NCBI GenBank assembly: GCA_044222225.1
Contig: JBGANR010000040.1
Coordinates: 1 to 8,741 of the forward strand
Reading direction: 5' to 3'
Length of the DNA: 8,741 bases
From: JBGANR01 sp044222225
GTDB taxonomy: Bacteria; Actinomycetota; Actinomycetes; Mycobacteriales; Mycobacteriaceae
This document shows positions 6,960 through 8,741 of the stretch, piece after piece (positions within the stretch are counted from its first letter, which is position 1; every line of letters starts with the position of its first letter). The translations under genes and the position numbers were made by a program. The notes beneath the pieces are model-generated. The model did not search any database. It saw only the letters and a program-made list of their open reading frames with translations, and was not told where the DNA came from.

Positions 6960-7625
6960 TCAGCCCGAGGACTCCACCGGCCGGACGTAGGCGATCGCGA
7001 TGTCGCCGATCATGCGGCGCAGCCGGTCACGGTGCGCCGAGGCGGCGAGGTCTCGACTGAACAGGACCGCGAAGGTGTAGCGGTTGGCGATGCGGAAGAC
7101 GGCGAACGCACTGATGAGGGCGTGCAGATCGAGCGCGTCCGCGTCCGCGCGGACCACGCCGGTCTCGCGCCCGCGATCGAGGATCGCCTTGAGTGTCGAG
7201 ACCGCCGGCTGCTGCAGGTCGGCGATGTCGTCGATCGCGGCGAGGTTCTCGCCGTGCAGCATGTTCTCGCCGGCGACGAGACGCGTGAACTCGGGATGTG
7301 CCTCGTGGTGATCGAAGGTCAGCTCGGCCACGGCGCGCAATGCGTCCTCGGGGGCGAGATGCTCGACGTCGAGGGCCGACTCCTCGATGCGGATCTTGCG
7401 ATAGGCGTTCTCCAGGACGGCGCGGTAAAGCCCGTTCTTATCGCCGAAGTAGTAATAGAGCATCCGTTTGGTGGTGGCCGTCTTCGCCGCGATCTCATCG
7501 ATGCGCGCGCCGCGCAGCCCCTTCTCCGCGAACTCGGTGGTGGCGATCCGCAGGATGTCGCCGCGGGTCCGCGCCGGATCGCGCGTACGCCTCACCGTGC
7601 CGGTTCCGCCGTTCGTGCCGTCCAT
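6960..7625 (-). CDS. TetR-family transcriptional regulator
   Basis: A 221-residue one-component regulator. The N-terminal DNA-binding domain covers about residues 15-67: TRGDILRIATTEFAEKGLRGARIDEIAAKTATTKRMLYYYFGDKNGLY, with the helix-turn-helix near 43-62. The ligand-binding half (about 75-221) contains HHEAHPEFTRLVAGENMLHG and ANRYTFAVLFSRDL, which sets its subfamily but does not reveal the ligand. The ATG at 7625-7623 is preferred to in-frame starts further upstream (to 7742) because GGAGGT lies three bases before it and the longer N-terminus is arginine/glycine-rich and unlike the family. It lies 161 bp downstream of, and on the same strand as, the PcaR-like gene, so a role in aromatic-compound catabolism is possible, but that is inference from neighbourhood. 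An inverted repeat in the upstream gap may be its operator. Confidence 0.92.
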   Translation of the reverse strand: MDGTNGGTGTVRRTRDPARTRGDILRIATTEFAEKGLRGARIDEIAAKTATTKRMLYYYFGDKNGLYRAVLENAYRKIRIEESALDVEHLAPEDALRAVAELTFDHHEAHPEFTRLVAGENMLHGENLAAIDDIADLQQPAVSTLKAILDRGRETGVVRADADALDLHALISAFAVFRIANRYTFAVLFSRDLAASAHRDRLRRMIGDIAIAYVRPVESSG

Positions 7626-7704
7626 CGCACCTCCGCCCCGCCTCGTCTCCGGCGACGCCGCCCGGCATCGCCGCTGCGCACGGTGGGCGCCCCGGCTCCC
7701 GGTC

Positions 7705-7728
7705 ATGCTACCGCGGGCGAAACCCGCG
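7705..7728 (-). promoter_or_regulatory. Inverted repeat and possible -10 upstream of the tetR-family gene
   Basis: CGCGGG (7712-7717) and CCCGCG (7723-7728) form a perfect 6-bp inverted repeat around a 5-bp centre. Immediately next to it on the minus strand is TAGCAT (7705-7710), a TANNNT -10 candidate, with about 80 bp to the tetR start. If that promoter is real, the repeat lies in the -10/-35 spacer, a typical place for a TetR autoregulatory operator. Alternatively it is a U-less terminator hairpin for the upstream iclR-family gene. No clear -35 is visible. The rest of the 161-bp gap (7626-7786) shows only the tetR ribosome site. Confidence 0.4.
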
Positions 7729-7786
7729 AAAGGGCTGCCCACCCGGCCTGCCCGAGGTACGAACGACGATCAGGCGCCGCGCACCC

Positions 7787-8620
7787 TCAGCGAGCGGCCG
7801 CGGCCAGATCGCCGCTGATGTCCGCCGCCGTCGTGAGCAACGCCGGCACGAGGACGTCGACGATCTCGTCCTGCGTGTAGCGCGCGGCGGGCGTCGAGAT
7901 GTTGACGGCCGCCACCACGACGCCCGCCCGGTCGGCGATCGGTGCGGCGAGCGATCGCAGCCCCAGCTCCAGTTCTTGATCGAGCACACAGAAACCGTCC
8001 TCGCGGGCGCGGGCGATCACCTCCCGCAAAGTGGCCGGATCGGTGACGGTGTGCTCGGTGAACGCGGCCGGTGCGGTCTCCGCCAGGCGCCGGTCCACCT
8101 CGTCCGGGGGCAGCGCGGCGAGCAGGACGCGCCCCATCGACGTGGCATACGCGGGCAACCGGCTGCCGATCGCGATGCCGACCGTCATGATCCGCGACAC
8201 CTCGGCCCGCGCGACGTAGACGACGTCGGTGCCGTCGAGGACCGACACCGAGGACGACTCGCCCACCGTCGCGCTGAGCGCCTCCAGGTGCGGCTCGGCG
8301 AGCTCGGGCAACAGCAGGCTCGAGAGATAGCTGTAGCCGAGCTCGAGCACCTTCGGGGTGAGCCGGAACAAGGTGCCGTCGGTGCCGACGTAGCCGAGTT
8401 CGGCGAGCGTCAACAGGAAGCGGCGGGCGGTCGCGCGCGTCAGGCCGGTCTTGCGGGCGACGTCGCTGAGGGTCTGCCGCGGGCTGTCCTGGTCGAACGC
8501 GCGGACGACGGCCAGTCCGCGAGCGAGCGAGCGGACGTAGTCCGACGACGGCGTCCGCCCGACGGCGTCGTCCGTGTCGGGTTCGCCACTGCGGGAGGGA
8601 TGCTGTTCATGGGCCGTCAT
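7787..8620 (-). CDS. pcaR: IclR-family regulator, PcaR/PcaU/PobR-like
   Basis: A 277-residue IclR-family regulator. A poorly conserved acidic N-terminus (1-27) precedes the winged helix-turn-helix (about 28-88: YVRSLARGLAVVRAFD, LSDVARKTGLTRATARRFLLTLAELGYV). The linker LTPKVLELGYSYLSSLLLPELAEPHLEAL and the effector-binding domain (about 105-270: VLDGTDVVYVARAE, SRLPAYATSMGRVLLAALPPDE, GFCVLDQELELGLRSLAAPI) follow. The SLARGL...RRFLLTLxELGYV and LELGYSYLSS segments are those of the beta-ketoadipate regulators (PcaR/PcaU/PobR; TIGR02431), which sense protocatechuate-pathway metabolites. The specific effector cannot be read from sequence. The ATG at 8620-8618 is chosen because AAAGGA lies five bases upstream; the frame is open to 8707, but that extension runs through the promoter and the inverted repeat. 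The pathway genes it would control are not in the window. The pcaR name is probable; the IclR family is certain. Confidence 0.9.
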   Translation of the reverse strand: MTAHEQHPSRSGEPDTDDAVGRTPSSDYVRSLARGLAVVRAFDQDSPRQTLSDVARKTGLTRATARRFLLTLAELGYVGTDGTLFRLTPKVLELGYSYLSSLLLPELAEPHLEALSATVGESSSVSVLDGTDVVYVARAEVSRIMTVGIAIGSRLPAYATSMGRVLLAALPPDEVDRRLAETAPAAFTEHTVTDPATLREVIARAREDGFCVLDQELELGLRSLAAPIADRAGVVVAAVNISTPAARYTQDEIVDVLVPALLTTAADISGDLAAAAR

Positions 8621-8677
8621 AACAGTCCTTTGATGCAGGCGGGCGATGCGGCGCCGGCGGTCTGAGGTCGGAAACCC

Positions 8678-8707
8678 ATTATGAACGAAACAGTGAGTTA
8701 ATGTCAC
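8678..8707 (-). promoter_or_regulatory. Sigma-70-type promoter of the PcaR-like gene
   Basis: On the minus strand, GTGACA (8707-8702; 5 of 6 to TTGACA) and CATAAT (8683-8678; 5 of 6 to TATAAT) are separated by 18 bases. The start would be near 8671, giving a leader of about 50 nt with the AAAGGA ribosome site. The -10 lies within GTTCATAATG, which resembles the proteobacterial PcaR/PcaU/PobR target GTTCGATAATCGCAC with one base missing, although a chance overlap with -10 consensus is possible. Confidence 0.6.
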
Positions 8708-8710
8708 TGT
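8690..8710. promoter_or_regulatory. Perfect 7-bp inverted repeat overlapping the iclR-family promoter: probable operator
   Basis: ACAGTGA (8690-8696) and TCACTGT (8704-8710) are exact reverse complements separated by seven AT-rich bases, with a centre-to-centre spacing of 14 bp. The repeat spans the GTGACA -35 box, so a bound regulator would occlude RNA polymerase at the regulator's own promoter and could also act on a divergent gene to the right. The most likely ligand is the adjacent PcaR-like protein. The remaining 31 bp to the window edge hold no recognisable gene. Confidence 0.6.
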
Positions 8711-8741
8711 CTTGCGGAATCAAAACGGCGGCCCCGGTTGT

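Noticed and set aside
7298..8665. A 455-codon plus-strand frame opposite the two regulators
   Set aside because: Its product is arginine-rich and low-complexity, opposite two clearly recognisable regulators and their promoter.
8621..8707. Longer N-terminus of the iclR-family gene, starting at 8707
   Set aside because: The extension runs through the promoter and inverted repeat and is not family-like; the ATG at 8620 has AAAGGA at ideal spacing.

Overview
The window is high-GC bacterial DNA with actinobacterial character. GC-rich third codon positions, frequent GTG starts, a DUF222/13E12-type HNH protein, a PGPGW (TIGR02611-type) membrane protein and a valS-folC-DUF4233 gene run together point to the Mycobacteriales, such as Gordonia, Rhodococcus, Williamsia or a relative. 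The genus is inference; no rRNA or other marker is present.

Layout, left to right. Positions 1-193 hold the 5' end of a minus-strand gene that runs off the left edge. A 150-bp divergent region follows, and then a plus-strand DUF222/HNH nuclease gene (344-1915). It converges, with an 18-bp gap, on a small membrane-protein gene (1934-2359, minus). From there every gene lies on the minus strand. The order of transcription is an IclR-family PcaR-like regulator (8620-7787), a TetR-family regulator (7625-6960), valS (6890-4242), folC (4245-2812), a DUF4233 membrane protein (2815-2420) and the PGPGW protein. valS, folC and the DUF4233 gene overlap by 4-bp GTGA junctions and should form one translationally coupled operon, joining tRNA charging and folate polyglutamylation with a small membrane protein of unknown role. 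The two regulators upstream look like a separate unit. The PcaR-like gene suggests that aromatic (protocatechuate/beta-ketoadipate) catabolic genes may lie beyond the right edge.

Regulatory reading. Three genes (the HNH gene, the PGPGW gene and valS) carry a TANNNT -10 hexamer exactly six bases before the start codon and no clear Shine-Dalgarno sequence. This is the geometry of leaderless mRNAs. The iclR-family gene instead has a conventional promoter, a leader of about 50 nt and an AAAGGA ribosome site; a perfect 7-bp inverted repeat overlaps its -35 box. I see no CRISPR array, tRNA, rRNA, insertion sequence or prophage. The gene content is mostly conserved housekeeping plus regulators. I did not find a convincing new multi-gene system; the points most worth a second look are in the regulatory DNA.
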